Source: Acidimicrobiaceae bacterium (GTDB lineage: Bacteria; Actinomycetota; Acidimicrobiia; Acidimicrobiales; Aldehydirespiratoraceae). Taken from it: 64,000 nucleotides of DNA. The stretch lies in the NCBI GenBank assembly GCA_009842325.1, contig VYFQ01000011.1, positions 17,690 through 81,689 on the forward strand. Direction: 5' to 3'. Below, piece by piece: positions 18,099-26,555 of this stretch (positions within the stretch are counted from its first letter, which is position 1; the number at the start of each line of letters is the position of its first letter). The notes beneath the pieces are model-generated. The model saw only the letters and a list, made by a program, of their open reading frames with translations, searched no databases and was not told the DNA's origin. A program made the translations under genes and the position numbers.

Positions 18099-18963
18099 CC
18101 GCTCGAACCGCCCCCGCCCTGGACAAGCACGGCGTTCGCGTGCGCCGGCCGGCCGGCCCCGCGCCGCCAAGCCGGCGGGACGGGACCGCAGCGGTTTGGG
18201 CGGGGAACAGGTGGAGGGTCGCCAGGCGGTCCGGGAGCTGTTGCTGGCGGGCCGGCGGCGGACTCGCAGCGTCATGATCGCCAAGGGCCTCGATCCCGCT
18301 CCCATCGTCGAGCACATCGTCGAGCTGGCCCGCGAGCAGCGGGCCGCGATCCGCGAGGTCAGCCGTACCGAGCTCGATGCCACTGCGCGGACCGAATCAC
18401 CCCAGGGCGTCGTTGCCGTTGCCGATCCGCTGCCCGAAGTAGAGGTGTCCGAACTGGCTGCGGCACCACGGGAAGGTGCCGTCGGCCGTGACGGTCGTCC
18501 GGCGAGCGCGCCCTTCCTGCTGGCTCTGGACGGCATCACCGATCCCGGCAACTTCGGTGCGGTGCTGCGCACCGCCGAGTGTGCCGGAGTGACCGGCGTC
18601 GTGCTGCCGCGCCATCGCTCCGCCCGGATCACTCCCACGGTGGCCAAGGCGGCCGCCGGCGCGGTGGAGCACCTGAGGTTCGCAGTGGTGCCCGGCATCC
18701 CGTCAGCGTTGCGCACGCTTAGCAGCCACGACGTCTGGACGGTCGGACTCGATGCGGCCGGTCCCCGTCCCCTCCACGATCTCGATCTGGCGGGCGAGGC
18801 GGTGGCCCTGGTTCTGGGCTCCGAGGGCAGGGGACTGTCACGGCTGGTCGCCCAGCGCTGCGACGTGCTGGCCTCCATCCCGCTGCGCGGCACGCTGGGC
18901 TCTCTCAACGTCGCCGCCGCGGCCGCGGTGGCCTGCTTCGAGATCGCCCGCCGCCGGCCCTAG
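18085..18963 (+). CDS. rlmB: TrmH/RlmB-type 23S rRNA 2'-O-methyltransferase
   Basis: This 292-residue SPOUT methyltransferase starts with a basic, disordered segment (about 1-40). An L30e-like substrate-binding domain (EGRQAVRELL) follows, then the trefoil-knot SAM domain with the three family motifs: LDGITDPGNFGAVLRTAECAG, VLGSEGRGL and IPLRGTLGSLNVAAAAAV. GTG 18085 overlaps the ispF stop by 14 bp. Methylation of a conserved 23S guanosine is inferred from the family. Its TAG stop shares a CTAG with the convergent gene. Confidence 0.9.
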   Translation: MGRPNRSNRPRPGQARRSRAPAGRPRAAKPAGRDRSGLGGEQVEGRQAVRELLLAGRRRTRSVMIAKGLDPAPIVEHIVELAREQRAAIREVSRTELDATARTESPQGVVAVADPLPEVEVSELAAAPREGAVGRDGRPASAPFLLALDGITDPGNFGAVLRTAECAGVTGVVLPRHRSARITPTVAKAAAGAVEHLRFAVVPGIPSALRTLSSHDVWTVGLDAAGPRPLHDLDLAGEAVALVLGSEGRGLSRLVAQRCDVLASIPLRGTLGSLNVAAAAAVACFEIARRRP

Positions 18964-20189
18964 CCCCCGATGTCGGCAAGGGCCGCCATGGCCTCGGCGG
19001 GGCGGCCTGCGATCACGCCGTCCACACCCAGGGCGAACAGTTCGGCGTAGAACTCCCGGGTCTCCACCACGTCGGTCCCGCTCAGCCACACCCACACTTC
19101 GCGCCCCTCGTCGTGGACCCGGGCCACCGTGTCGGCAGTCACCACCGGGATCCCCTGGTAGGTGAAGGGAACCTGCACAACCGAGATCCGGTCGTCAAGA
19201 GCCGAGCCGCCCGTGAACCAGCCCAGCAGTGCCGCCTCACCCGGGGTGGTCGCAACCGACGGCGCTATGCGGTTGAAAGTCTCCAGCACCTCGTCGTTGA
19301 AGCAGGCCACGATCACCGAGTCCTCCCGACCGAGGTCGGCGATCTCGGCCGCCAGCACCTCGGCCGCGGCTAGGCCGGTGGAGAGGTCCTCCTGGCCGTC
19401 GGGGCCCCGTTGGAGCTTGATCTCCACATCCAGGACGTGATGGGGGAACCGCTCAGCCACCTCGCGGAAAGTAGCCACCCGGAAGTCGTCGGGTTCGAAG
19501 CCCTCAGGCGGCTCGACCGCCCCGGTGCGCACGCCCCGGAACACGTAGTCCTCGGCGGGCCGGGTCTGGTCTCCCCAGAAGCCCGCCACGAACCAGTGGG
19601 CGTTGTCAAGGGCCTGGATCTCGGCGAGCGTCAGTTCGTTGACCGGTCCGGAGGCCTCCGTGGTGCGGTCGACGGTGTCGTCGTGCTGGACGATCAGGGC
19701 CCCGTCGGCGGTCAGCATCACGTCGAGCTCGAGGATGTCGGAACCGGCCGCCGCCGACTGGGTGTACGCGTACAAGGTGGAATGGGGGTAGTCCTGGTCG
19801 CCGGCCGCGTGGGCGATCACCAGCGGGCGCTCCAGCGCGATCAGTCCTGCGACCGTGGAGGCCTCCGGCTGCGGCACCGCCACGGTGGTGGTCGTCGGCG
19901 GGGGCACGGTGGTGGTCGTGGAGACGGTTGTCGTGGTCGACGTGGTGGTTGAAGTTGATGTCGCCGCGGTGGCCGGGACGGTCGTTGAGGTCGTGACGGG
20001 AGGCTCCGTCGATGCCGGTGCGCTTGCGCTGGTGGTCGTTGCAGCATCCTGGTCCGGCTCTTCTCCACCGTCCGAGCCGCCGCCACAGGCCGCCGCGAGG
20101 ATGGCGGCGGTCGCGGTGAGGATGGCGGCCCGCGCCACGCCCGGATGCCGTCTTCGAGTCGCGGTCCCCGTCCGACAAGTCAGTGCCAT
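18960..20189 (-). CDS. Glycerophosphodiester phosphodiesterase-family lipoprotein
   Basis: This 409-residue protein has a lipoprotein signal ending in the lipobox LAAAC (Cys about residue 33). A Thr/Ser/Pro-rich linker of about 60 residues precedes a GDPD TIM barrel, so it acts outside the membrane. The general acid/base region is IAHAAGDQDYPHST, and the ELDV and QHDDTVDRTT motifs are normal. The first motif is degenerate: the family has HRG...ENT, here His is kept but Arg and the Glu/Asn are replaced. Start ATG 20189 is chosen because earlier codons would run into the repeats R2-R3. Phosphodiesterase activity is therefore likely but not certain. Confidence 0.8.
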   Translation of the reverse strand: MALTCRTGTATRRRHPGVARAAILTATAAILAAACGGGSDGGEEPDQDAATTTSASAPASTEPPVTTSTTVPATAATSTSTTTSTTTTVSTTTTVPPPTTTTVAVPQPEASTVAGLIALERPLVIAHAAGDQDYPHSTLYAYTQSAAAGSDILELDVMLTADGALIVQHDDTVDRTTEASGPVNELTLAEIQALDNAHWFVAGFWGDQTRPAEDYVFRGVRTGAVEPPEGFEPDDFRVATFREVAERFPHHVLDVEIKLQRGPDGQEDLSTGLAAAEVLAAEIADLGREDSVIVACFNDEVLETFNRIAPSVATTPGEAALLGWFTGGSALDDRISVVQVPFTYQGIPVVTADTVARVHDEGREVWVWLSGTDVVETREFYAELFALGVDGVIAGRPAEAMAALADIGG

Positions 20190-20222
20190 CGTGGCTGACG
20201 CTAGCTGGTCGTGCTGCGGCGG

Positions 20223-20343
20223 GAATTGGCAGCGTCTTGGCCCGGATAGGGCGCATTGTGCTGCCAATTCCCGGGTTGGGGTTGGGGCTGTCGGCGAATT
20301 GGCAGCGGTTTGACCCGGATAGGGCGCATTGTGCTGCCAGTTC
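20223..20343 (+). repeat. 48-bp nested palindromes, copies R2 and R3
   Basis: R2 is 20223-20270 and R3 is 20296-20343; starts are 73 bp apart. Both carry GAATTGGCAGC at the left. The right arm is GCTGCCAATTC in R2 and GCTGCCAGTTC in R3. The inner stem is GCCC-GGATA-GGGC in both. They lie between the 3' end of the SDR gene (42 bp away) and the start of the GDPD gene, 34 bp upstream of its ATG. Confidence 0.88.
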
Positions 20344-20384
20344 GGGAGTGGGGTCGTGCTGCGCTCGGGCGCTCGGCCCGGGGA

Positions 20385-21182
20385 TTAGTCCGCGAAGCCG
20401 ATGCCGCCTCCTACGGCCACGGTCGCGCCGGTGAGGTAGGAGCCCGCCCGGGACGCCAGGTAGACCGCGGCTCCCGCCATGTCGTCAGGTTGACCGATCC
20501 TGCCAAGCGGGACCATGCCCGCCAACTCGGCCCGGGCGTCCGGATCATCGAGTATGAACGCCATCATCTTCGAGTCAAACGGACCCGGAGCGATGGCGTT
20601 GACGGTGATGTGCTCGCGGGCGAGTCGCTTGGCGAGATGGCGGGTGAGGTGGATGATCCCGGCCTTCGACGCTGAGTACGAGTAGGTCTCCATGTCGGGC
20701 ACCTTCAGCCCGTCTACTGAGGCGACGTTGATCACCCGGGCCGGTGCCTCCGGTCGGGCGGCGGCCCGCAGCAGGTCGAGCAGCTTCTGGGTGAGGAAGA
20801 ACGGTCCCCGAACGTTGGTGTCCATCACCTTGTTCCAGCCGTCCACCGGGAACTCGTCCAACCGGGCGCCCCAGCTGGCACCAGCGTTGTTGACGAGGAT
20901 GTCCAGCGACTCCCACCGCGTCGCCACCTCGTTGGCTAGCGCCTGGCAGCCCTCGGGCGTCGCCAGGTCCGCCTGTACGGCCTCGCACGGGCCGAGCGCG
21001 GACAGTTCCTCCGCGGCCGCGGCGAGCTGGTCGGCCTTGCGGGCTGAGACGATCACCCGGCAGCCGGCGTCGAGCAGCCCCCCGGCGATCATGCGGCCGA
21101 TGCCTCGGCTCCCCCCGGTCACGACAGCCGTCCTGCCGTCCAGTCCGAACAGCTCAGTCAAGCGATCGACGTTCATCGTCAT
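20385..21182 (-). CDS. Short-chain dehydrogenase/reductase
   Basis: This 265-residue classical SDR has the cofactor motif TGGSRGIG (about 22-29), the structural NNAGAS, and the catalytic Ser (NVASVDG) with YSASK. IAPGPFDSKM and the C-terminal VAVGGGIGFAD complete the fold. An Arg after the Gly-rich loop and SARK suggest NADP(H). 3-oxoacyl-ACP reductase-like enzymes and polyol dehydrogenases are the closest general types; substrate unknown. Two in-frame ATGs (21182, 21176) are possible starts. It follows the P450 gene on the same strand. Confidence 0.87.
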   Translation of the reverse strand: MTMNVDRLTELFGLDGRTAVVTGGSRGIGRMIAGGLLDAGCRVIVSARKADQLAAAAEELSALGPCEAVQADLATPEGCQALANEVATRWESLDILVNNAGASWGARLDEFPVDGWNKVMDTNVRGPFFLTQKLLDLLRAAARPEAPARVINVASVDGLKVPDMETYSYSASKAGIIHLTRHLAKRLAREHITVNAIAPGPFDSKMMAFILDDPDARAELAGMVPLGRIGQPDDMAGAAVYLASRAGSYLTGATVAVGGGIGFAD

Positions 21183-21284
21183 CTGCGGTCATCCTCCCGC
21201 GGTCGGCCCGAGCGACGGGCAGAGCCGCCATCTTGGCAGACGAGAGACCAGTCCCCACGCACGGTGGAGACCCGAGAGCGGCGC

Positions 21285-22487
21285 TCAGGCGAGGCGGACG
21301 GGCAGCGACTTGAGCGCGTTGTTGAGGTTCGAGCGCTGCCGCCGGGGCCGGCCCGCGAGCTCTATCTGCTCGAAGCGGGCCAGAAGCTCCTCGAAGAACA
21401 CCCTGCCTTCGAGCCGGGCGAGATGCACGCCGAGGCAGAAGTGGGTGCCGATGCCAAACGACAGGTGATGATTGGGGTTCCGGGCGATGTCGAAGGACTG
21501 CGGATCGTCGAACACGGCCTCGTCCCGGTTGGCCGACGTATAGATCATCGCCACCTTGTCGCCCGCCGCGATCGGCTGGCCCGCGATCTCGGTGTCGACC
21601 ACCGCAGTGCGCCGGAAGTAATGCAGCGGGTTGGACCAGCGCAGCACCTCTTCCACCATGGCCGGTATCGCATCCGAGCGCCGGCGCACCTGTTCCATCT
21701 GATCGGGGTGCTGCAGCAGGGCCAGCAGGCCGCTCGACAGCAACGTGCGAGTGGTGTCGTTGCCGGCCGTCACCAGCTGCACGAAGAAGCGGCCGAAGTC
21801 CACATCGGTCATCAGGCGTCCGTCGAAATGGCTGCTGAGCAGCACGTCGGTCAGATCCCCCTGGGGCGGCATAGCGCGCCGCCGGGCTGCGAACCCCATG
21901 GCGTACACGGCCATCTCCATGCTGGAAGAGCCCCGCTCAGCCGGATCCGCGATGTCGGGGTCCTGGCCGCCGGAGTTGCGCTCGGCCAGGGCGTGGATGG
22001 CGGGCCAGTCCTCGCGGGGCAGCCCGAGCAGCTGGCCGACCACCTCGCTGGGCAGATGGGCGCACACGTCGTGGACGAACTCCACTTCGCCGGCGGTGCT
22101 GGTCCGGTCGAGTATCCCGACCGTGATGGTCCGGATCTGGTCCTCCATCCTGCCGATCACCCGCGCCTTGAACTCGGGCGACACCGGTTTGCGGTAGGCG
22201 GTGTGGCGGGGCGGGTCCATGGCCAGGAGCATGTCCCGCATGGCTTCGAGGCTGGCCGGCTCGAGGTCCTCGATGACCACGCCGCCCTCAGAGGCCGAGA
22301 ACACCTCTGGGTGGCGAGCGACATGAACCACGTCGGCGTGGCGCAGAACAGCCCAGTAGCCGGCCTGTTCGGGCACCTGCTGCCAGCACACCGGGCGCTC
22401 GCGGCGCAGGCGGGTGAAGAGATCGTGCGGTGGGCCGGCGACATAGGCGTCCGGCGAATAGATGTCCACGGCGGCGGTGTCGGGCAT
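21285..22487 (-). CDS. Cytochrome P450
   Basis: This 400-residue P450 has an I-helix AGNDTTRT (oxygen activation), the K-helix ExxR region (EEVLRW), and the heme loop FGIGTHFCLG with the Cys thiolate ligand. The I-helix sequence and overall look recall the CYP125/CYP142/CYP124 group of actinobacteria, which oxidise sterol or branched alkyl chains; that link is inference. ATG 22487 (MPDTAAV) follows an AGGAG. No ferredoxin gene is adjacent. It is divergent from the small gene at 22666. Confidence 0.9.
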   Translation of the reverse strand: MPDTAAVDIYSPDAYVAGPPHDLFTRLRRERPVCWQQVPEQAGYWAVLRHADVVHVARHPEVFSASEGGVVIEDLEPASLEAMRDMLLAMDPPRHTAYRKPVSPEFKARVIGRMEDQIRTITVGILDRTSTAGEVEFVHDVCAHLPSEVVGQLLGLPREDWPAIHALAERNSGGQDPDIADPAERGSSSMEMAVYAMGFAARRRAMPPQGDLTDVLLSSHFDGRLMTDVDFGRFFVQLVTAGNDTTRTLLSSGLLALLQHPDQMEQVRRRSDAIPAMVEEVLRWSNPLHYFRRTAVVDTEIAGQPIAAGDKVAMIYTSANRDEAVFDDPQSFDIARNPNHHLSFGIGTHFCLGVHLARLEGRVFFEELLARFEQIELAGRPRRQRSNLNNALKSLPVRLA

Positions 22488-22665
22488 TGGCGGCTCCTGC
22501 CGCGGGGAATGCGCGGCGTGCGCGGCGACGGGGTCGGGGATTCCGAATGGTAATGGCCTGTCCGGCCGGGAGCCGGAGATGGAATTGGCCCCCGATCCGT
22601 CTACCCTCGTATACCGGCCCCTGCCAGAGCAAGGAGCCAACGCACACTCACGGAGGCTGATCCCA
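22488..22665. promoter_or_regulatory. Divergent promoter region between P450 and a small gene
   Basis: This is 178 bp between two divergent starts. It holds a hairpin-forming repeat TCCGGC (22561-22566) and GCCGGA (22572-22577) with a 5-nt loop, possibly an operator. TATACC near 22611 resembles a -10 for the + strand gene. No regulator gene is adjacent. Confidence 0.3.
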
Positions 22666-22956
22666 GTGGCAACCGGACGATCCAGCTTCGCAAAGCGTCA
22701 ACGGGACATGGCCAAGAAGGCCCGCGCCGAGGCCAAGCGCCAGAAGCGTCTCGGGCGGGGCGAGCTCTACGAGCTGGAGCACGCCCATCGCAACGAGGAG
22801 AGCGCCGAGGCGGCTCCGCAGGGTCCTTCCCTCAGCAACGACGAGATCATGGCCAAGGTGGAGGAACTGCATCGCCGCTATGACGACGGGCAGATGGACC
22901 TCGAGGCCTTCGACGAGCAGCGGGCCACGCTGATGGCCCAGATCTCCGTCGACTGA
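22666..22956 (+). CDS. Small basic/acidic protein with SHOCT-like C-terminus
   Basis: This 96-residue protein has a Lys/Arg-rich first half (SSFAKRQRDMAKKARAEAKR), probably helical or nucleic-acid-binding. A short C-terminal helical segment follows (EIMAKVEELHRRYDDGQMDL), resembling SHOCT-type oligomerisation motifs. GTG 22666 has a GGAGG 9 bp upstream. Similar short proteins are common in actinobacteria; I do not assign a function. It precedes the IMPDH-like gene by 64 bp. Confidence 0.7.
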   Translation: MATGRSSFAKRQRDMAKKARAEAKRQKRLGRGELYELEHAHRNEESAEAAPQGPSLSNDEIMAKVEELHRRYDDGQMDLEAFDEQRATLMAQISVD

Positions 22957-23020
22957 CCGGCCGAACTGGTCCAAGAATCCCTGGTCCGGCGTCGACGCGT
23001 CTTGTAGCTTGGCGTCACCT

Positions 23021-24082
23021 ATGGGGCTTCCTGAACTGCGCACGGGGCTGACCTTCGACGATGTCCTGATCGTCCCCCGGCGATCGTCGATCCGGTCCCG
23101 CCAGGACGTCTCGGTGCGGACACGGCTGTCGCGTCGCGTCGAGCTGGACCTGCCGGTTGTGGCGGCCAACATGGACACCGTCTGCGAGCACGAGATGGCC
23201 ATCGCCATGGCCCGGCTGGGCGGCATCGGCATCGTTCACCGCTTCATGCCGGCCGACACCCAGGCCGACGAGATCTACAGGGTGAAGGACGCAGGCGGGA
23301 ACCTCCTGGTAGGCGCGGCGGTGGGCACAGACCGCGACATGGTCGAGCGGGCCAAGGCGCTGGTGGCGGCCGGGGTCGACGTGCTGGTCCTGGACATCGC
23401 CCACGGTCACTCCGACCACGCCCTCGACGGTGTGCGCAAGCTCAAGGACCACTTCGCGGACATCGACGTGCTGGCCGGCAACATCGCCACAATGGGCGGT
23501 GCCGCCGACCTGGTGGAGGCGGGAGCCGATGCGGTGAAGGTGGGTGTGGGACCCGGCGGCGTGTGTACCACCCGCACCGTGGCCGGCGTGGGGGTGCCCC
23601 AGCTGACCGCCATCGCCGACGTCGCCGGGATAGGCGTGCCGGTGATTGCCGACGGAGGCATCCGCGGCTCCGGTGACATTGCCAAGGCTCTGGCCGCCGG
23701 CGCGTCCACGGTGATGGTCGGCAGCATGCTGGCCGGCACCAAGGAGAGCCCCGGCGAGGTGGAGCAGGGGCCGAAGGGCCTCCAGAAGCGCATCCGCGGC
23801 ATGGCCAGCTTCGAGGCGGTCCAGGCCCGGGCCGACCGGGCCGGCGAGGACCTCGACGAGGAGTACCTGTCGTACCGGGCCCCGGAGGGCGTCGAGGGCA
23901 CCGTCCCCTACAAGGGGGAGGTCTCCAAGCTGGTGCTGAACCTGATGGCGGGCCTGCGCAGCGCCATGAGCTACACCGACGCCAGCACGCTCGAGGAGTT
24001 CACCGAGCTGGCCCAGTTCATAGCGGTGACCCCGCAGGGCGTCATCGAGAGCCTGCCCCACGCCACGCTCGGCCCTCGCTAG
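23021..24082 (+). CDS. IMP dehydrogenase/GMP reductase-family enzyme without CBS domains
   Basis: This 353-residue TIM-barrel enzyme has [13 protein letters not shown] at the start, NMDTV, the [11 protein letters not shown] loop with the catalytic Cys, [24 protein letters not shown] and the GMAS and VPYKG motifs. It runs straight from the early barrel to the Cys loop with no room for the two CBS domains of ordinary IMPDH (about 480-500 residues). GVGVPQ after the loop favours IMPDH over GMP reductase, which usually has TGVGYPQ. ATG 23021 (MGLPELR) is used. The direction, IMP to XMP or GMP to IMP, cannot be settled here. Confidence 0.8.
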   Translation: MGLPELRTGLTFDDVLIVPRRSSIRSRQDVSVRTRLSRRVELDLPVVAANMDTVCEHEMAIAMARLGGIGIVHRFMPADTQADEIYRVKDAGGNLLVGAAVGTDRDMVERAKALVAAGVDVLVLDIAHGHSDHALDGVRKLKDHFADIDVLAGNIATMGGAADLVEAGADAVKVGVGPGGVCTTRTVAGVGVPQLTAIADVAGIGVPVIADGGIRGSGDIAKALAAGASTVMVGSMLAGTKESPGEVEQGPKGLQKRIRGMASFEAVQARADRAGEDLDEEYLSYRAPEGVEGTVPYKGEVSKLVLNLMAGLRSAMSYTDASTLEEFTELAQFIAVTPQGVIESLPHATLGPR

Positions 24083-24110
24083 AGGCTGACGGGAAGGGAA
24101 CGCGCCGGGT

Positions 24111-25142
24111 CTAGCCGGCCAGTTCGGCGAAGCGCTCCAGGGTGGTCGGGTCGCCGCTGATCAGCAGCGTGGTCACGACCGATGAACGCCACGCCTCCAG
24201 GTCCTCCGCGATCTTGGCCCACGGGCCGATCAGCGCGATCTCCTCACACATCTGCGTGGTGACCGCCGCGGTGGCGGCGGCCTTGTCGCCGGCCAGGTAC
24301 AGGTCCTGGATGGTGTCGCACTGGGCCTCGTAGCCCATGCGATCGAACACGGCCCGGTGGAAGTTGGCCCCCTTGGCGCCCATGCCTCCCACATACAGCG
24401 AGATCACCGGCCGCACGAAGTCGGCGCAGGCGTCCACCTCGTCGCCGGGGACCAGGATGGTGGACGCCACCACCTCGAAGTCTTCGGGGGAGCGGCGGGC
24501 ACCGGGACAGCCGAAGCCGTCGTCCAGGAAGCCGCGGTACATGGCGTCGTGGCGGGGCGAGAACAGCCAGGCCAGCCAGCCGTCGCAGATCTCGGCCGCG
24601 AGGGCGACGTTCTTCGGGCCCTCCGCGCCGAGGTAGATGGGGATGTCTCGCCGCAGCGGGTGCACGGTGCTCTTGAGGGCCTTTCCCAGCCCGGTGCTGC
24701 CTTCGCCGTTGTAGGGGAGTTGGTAGAACTCGCCGTCGTAGGCGACGGGGCCGGCCCGGTCGACCACCTGGCGCACGATGTCCACGTACTCGCGGGTCCG
24801 GGCCAGCGGCCGGGAGTAGGGCCGCCCGTACCAGCCCTCCACCACCTGCGGGCCGGATGCGCCCACGCCCAGCACGAAGCGGCCGCCCGACAGGTGGTCG
24901 AGGCTCATGGCGGCCATGGCCGTGGCGGCCGGGGTGCGGGCCGACATCTGCGTGATGGACGTGCCGAGCCGTACCCGCTCGGTGGCTGCCCCCCACCAGG
25001 CCAGAGGCGTGAAGCAGTCCGACCCGTAGGCCTCGGCGGTCCAGATCGAGTCGAACCCGAGCCGGTCCGCCGCCGCGATCTGCTCGGTCACCCCCTTGGG
25101 CGGCCCCGCCGACCAGTATCCGGTGTTCAGTCCCAGCTTCAT
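24111..25142 (-). CDS. LLM-class F420-dependent oxidoreductase
   Basis: This 343-residue luciferase-like TIM-barrel protein has LGLNTGYW at the N-terminus, AEAYGSDCFTPL, and GTSITQMSARTPAATAMAA, a usual actinobacterial F420-LLM pattern. LGVGASGPQVVEGWYG is the cofactor-phosphate segment. These enzymes transfer hydride with F420H2, sometimes FMN. ATG 25142 has CAGGAG upstream. Substrate unknown. It is divergent from the acyl-CoA dehydrogenase gene. Confidence 0.85.
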   Translation of the reverse strand: MKLGLNTGYWSAGPPKGVTEQIAAADRLGFDSIWTAEAYGSDCFTPLAWWGAATERVRLGTSITQMSARTPAATAMAAMSLDHLSGGRFVLGVGASGPQVVEGWYGRPYSRPLARTREYVDIVRQVVDRAGPVAYDGEFYQLPYNGEGSTGLGKALKSTVHPLRRDIPIYLGAEGPKNVALAAEICDGWLAWLFSPRHDAMYRGFLDDGFGCPGARRSPEDFEVVASTILVPGDEVDACADFVRPVISLYVGGMGAKGANFHRAVFDRMGYEAQCDTIQDLYLAGDKAAATAAVTTQMCEEIALIGPWAKIAEDLEAWRSSVVTTLLISGDPTTLERFAELAG

Positions 25143-25277
25143 TGCCGTCTCCTGTCTCATCGGGTGTTGCCGGGCAGGCCAGCCGAGCAGCCGCACCGTA
25201 TCGGCCTTCCACACCGGATCGATCAACCGCTTGGCGTCGGTTGCGAGCGCGCTCCGGCGGGGCGAGAGTGATGGCGA

Positions 25278-26510
25278 GTGGACTTCGATCTACCCCCCGA
25301 CGACGATCCCCGCCGAACCGAGGTGCGGCGCTGGATTGTGGAGCACCCGAATCCCACCGGGAAGCAGCTGGCCGAGGCCGGGTACGTGGTTCCCCACTGG
25401 CCCCGGCCGTGGGGGTTGGAGGCCGACGGGCTGCACCAGCTCGTCATCGACGAGGAGCTGGCGGCTGCGGGAGTCAAGCGGCCCGACAACCTGATCGGGA
25501 TCGGTTGGGCCGCGCCCACCATCCTGGCCGCCGGCACGCCGGAGCAGAAGGACCGCTACCTGTGGCCCATCTTCAGCGGCGAGGAGTACTGGTGCCAGCT
25601 CTTCAGCGAGCCCGACTCCGGGTCGGACCTGGCCTCGCTGTCCACCCGGGCGGTGCGCGACGGCGACACCTACATCGTGAACGGCTCCAAGATCTGGTCC
25701 AGCGGGGCCCACCACAGCAAGTTCGGGATCCTCATCGCTCGGACCAACCCGGACGTGCCCAAGCACAAGGGCATCTCCTACTTCATCTGCCCCATGGACG
25801 CCCCGGGCGTGACCATGCAGCCCATCGTGGACATGACCACCGCCCACTCCTTCAACCAGGTGTTCTTCGACGACGTGCGGCTGCCGGCCGGCCTGCGTGT
25901 GGGCGACGAGGGCGATGGCTGGCGCCTGGCCAAGGTGACGCTGGCCAACGAGAGGGTCGGTCTGTCCTCGGGCGGGGTGCTGTGGAGCCTGGGCCCCACC
26001 GCCCAGAAGCTGATCGAACTCGTCAAGAGCAACGGAGGTGTGTCCGACCCCGTGATGCGCGACCGGCTGGCCTCGGTGTACTGCGAGGCTGAGGTGCTCC
26101 GGCTCAACCAGTTGCGCACCCTCAGCGCCCGCTTGGCCGGGCGGACACCGGGACCCGAGGCGTCGATCCAGAAGATCATGTCCGACGACCACGGTCAGAG
26201 AGTGATGGAGGCGGCCGCGGCCACGGTCGGCGCGGCCGGCCTGCTCACCGGCTCGGGTCCGGCCGGCGAGATCCCCAAGGGGATGCAGACCGGCGCCACC
26301 GAAGTCAACTTCCCCCGCGGCGGCGGCCAGTTCCCCGACGTCGACCCCATCTGGCACTACGGCCTGCTTTTCTCGCCGGCACTGACGCTGGGGGGCGGCA
26401 CGTTCGCGGTGCAGCGCAACATCGTGGCCGAGCACGTTCTGGGCCTTCCCCGCGAGCCGAACGTGGAAGCCGGCCTCACCTGGAGCGAAACCCAGCGAAG
26501 GCGCGCCTAG
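25278..26510 (+). CDS. Acyl-CoA dehydrogenase
   Basis: This 410-residue flavoenzyme has CQLFSEPDSGSDLASL (the family's FAD/substrate loop), NGSKIWSSGAHHSKFGILIAR and VFFDDVRLPA. The C-terminal helical domain includes QRNIVAEHVLGLPRE. It oxidises an acyl-CoA at C2-C3. The usual catalytic Glu cannot be placed with confidence. GTG 25278. With the neighbouring nitronate monooxygenase and LLM protein it looks like part of a degradative set; single acyl-CoA dehydrogenases of this type often act on sterol or branched side chains. Confidence 0.9.
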   Translation: MDFDLPPDDDPRRTEVRRWIVEHPNPTGKQLAEAGYVVPHWPRPWGLEADGLHQLVIDEELAAAGVKRPDNLIGIGWAAPTILAAGTPEQKDRYLWPIFSGEEYWCQLFSEPDSGSDLASLSTRAVRDGDTYIVNGSKIWSSGAHHSKFGILIARTNPDVPKHKGISYFICPMDAPGVTMQPIVDMTTAHSFNQVFFDDVRLPAGLRVGDEGDGWRLAKVTLANERVGLSSGGVLWSLGPTAQKLIELVKSNGGVSDPVMRDRLASVYCEAEVLRLNQLRTLSARLAGRTPGPEASIQKIMSDDHGQRVMEAAAATVGAAGLLTGSGPAGEIPKGMQTGATEVNFPRGGGQFPDVDPIWHYGLLFSPALTLGGGTFAVQRNIVAEHVLGLPREPNVEAGLTWSETQRRRA

Positions 26511-26555
26511 CGTGGGGACTGGTCTCACCTTCATCCAGACGCAGAGGAGGCGGAT

